Origin: Cornus controversa
Taxonomy: Eukaryota; Streptophyta; Magnoliopsida; Cornales; Cornaceae
Length of the DNA stretch: 64,000 bases
Assembly (NCBI GenBank): GCA_026545225.1
Contig: CM048849.1
Coordinates: 54,320,836 to 54,384,835 of the forward strand
Direction: 5' to 3'
Shown here: positions 62,647 to 64,000 of the stretch, one piece after another
Numbering within the stretch: the first letter of the stretch is position 1
How the letters are laid out: every line of letters begins with the position of its first letter
Notes under the pieces: generated by a model
What the model saw: the letters and a program-made list of their open reading frames with translations, nothing else
What the model was told of the DNA's origin: nothing
Databases searched by the model: none
Position numbers and translations under genes: made by a program

Positions 62647-64000
62647 GTCTGTCCCTCCGATGTATCTTCTCTGTTACTTATTATAGAGATCAAGCTTGGA
62701 ATGTAGAATTTGTTGGGTTTTATGGGCTGCATCCACCTTAAAGACAATTGATAGATTCATGGGAAGTTAAAATTAGTTTTCTAATGAATTATCAGATATC
62801 CATGCCTCTATCTATTTTATGCTCAAAAAATAACATAAGCTGAATGGTTCTTGGTCTGTTATACATACATCTGGAAAAAAAACTGCCTAAATAAACTAGA
62901 AGTATTTTTGATTGCCTAAAATTAGGCCCTGTTTGATGACCTCATTCAGCGTTTAAAACTGAACACGGTCAGCAATTTTAAAAAATAAGTGCGTTTGGTA
63001 AAGATTTAGGATATCACTTAAAACATTAAATACCGCTTAAAAGTGGCCAAAATTTTAAGCGACGGGAAGGTCACTTATCGTGACAAGAAGGTCGCTTATC
63101 TCAGAGCACAGTCAGTGGTAAGTTTTTAAAAAAATATTCTACTCACCAATTGACTCTCGTATAATCACGAGGCTCTTCATCGTTTGGCAGGTTATCTCTC
63201 AACACGTCTCTATTCTGCAAATCTCTCTAGGGCTTCTTCCTTAAAATTCCTTTCTAGTACGTCATAGAGCAGCATTCGTTCTCGGTTTTCATCACTCGAC
63301 CAAAATCCTGTAGTCATGGGTTCTATAATCTGCTTCTGGCAGTAGACTAATCAACTTATACCACAAATTATTATACAAAATTATATGTATCAAACAACCC
63401 AAGTTCTAAAAACAATCAAGTTCCACCCAATTATCAGTCACATGAAGCTTTGGCTATGGGCTATGGCGAAATTCAATATGGGATCTGCATGTATACACTC
63501 GTGTATTTATTACTGCTACCAGTTCTTGAACATGTTTAATGTTTATCCATAGGGTTATGTATATAGCATGTTCACGTTTCCATATCACAGTGTGTTTTTA
63601 TATAAGATATGTAAAGAACATGTGATCAATAGCCCAAGGCATATAATAGCATGCTTGCATGAATATTAAGCTACATATCATCTCTCAAGCAGTAGCATTT
63701 AATCAATGCAGTCAAACAGTACCATATATCTACATGTGCTCGGTGATTCCATGTGCACGTATCTGATCAAGTGTTGATGGTTAATTTGTGTGACCAAATT
63801 GCAAATGATTTAATTAGTTACTCAAGTTAAATTTTTATATGTTTAGCTTAATTTAACAGTTTTGAGACATTTGCTTTTAAAATTATGTTGATGAGTATTG
63901 CTGGAATAATGTTCATTATTTAACTTGATTGATATATTTCTTTGGGTGAAATTTATTGTTTTATATATGCTTTTATATTATATTGTTTTATATATGCTTT
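62647..64000 (+). other. start of intron 9 of the prenyl synthase gene
   Basis: No exon matching the rest of the synthase is seen in either flank of this stretch, so the intron is at least 1.35 kb long. About 62935-63060 starts like a hAT-type MITE (TTAGGCCCTGTTTGATGACC), but the opposite end is not identifiable (TATCAAACAACCC near 63388 is a weak candidate). Confidence 0.5.

Noticed and set aside
62935-63400. hAT-type MITE (start TTAGGCCCTGTTTGATG)
   Set aside because: Only one plausible end; the other end and the target duplication are not identifiable.

Overview
The window is AT-rich plant nuclear DNA, most likely from a dicot. Two intron-rich genes read cleanly as plant families, with GT-AG introns of plant size, and the rest is dominated by plant-type transposable elements: Ty1-copia, Ty3-gypsy, TRIM-like elements, a tRNA-derived SINE, LINE tails and MITEs. 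The species cannot be named from this sequence.

Layout. Positions 1-25000 are a transposon-built block. It opens with a Ty3-gypsy remnant (about 715-2727, + strand) that carries a nested miniature LTR element (1867-2372). Next is a tandem pair of about 1 kb segments (2728-4924) with a coding-like stretch on the minus strand that I do not recognise. Then comes a 16 kb tandem array (about 5580-21280) with a modal period of 1.0-1.05 kb and about 14 copies. Each full unit is a chimera of a copia RNase H fragment and the same unrecognised coding-like segment, with an intron-like gap still in place. The array runs into a copia remnant (about 21280-24401, minus strand) that looks like the source of its RNase H piece. 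Two copies of a 1.5 kb LTR-like element sit in the array and in the copia remnant. LTR fragments of the gypsy family bracket the block in opposite orientations (about 720-1195 and 24412-24848).

Positions 25000-38000 are gene-poor. They hold a 170-180 bp tandem repeat, a partial intron-bearing pseudogene copy of the CIPK gene 3' end (29633-30785), a SINE with a perfect 15-bp target duplication, an RTE-like LINE fragment, and CT and TA microsatellites.

Gene 1 (38032-43691, +) is a complete 15-exon CBL-interacting protein kinase of 456 residues. Its closest match by eye is Arabidopsis CIPK23, the kinase that controls K+ uptake (AKT1, HAK5) and nitrate sensing (NRT1.1). Its leader holds a 124-bp tandem duplication that repeats a tiny upstream ORF.

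Positions 43700-50690 are intergenic. They include a 911-bp MITE with 8-bp target duplications and, a few hundred bases away, a paralogous copy of its empty target site.

Gene 2 (50693 to beyond 64000, +) is the first nine exons of a mitochondrial-type long-chain (solanesyl) diphosphate synthase, closest to Arabidopsis SPS3, which makes the ubiquinone-9 side chain. Its introns host a MITE, a short LTR element and LINE tails. The two genes lie head to tail, and nothing suggests that they act in one pathway.
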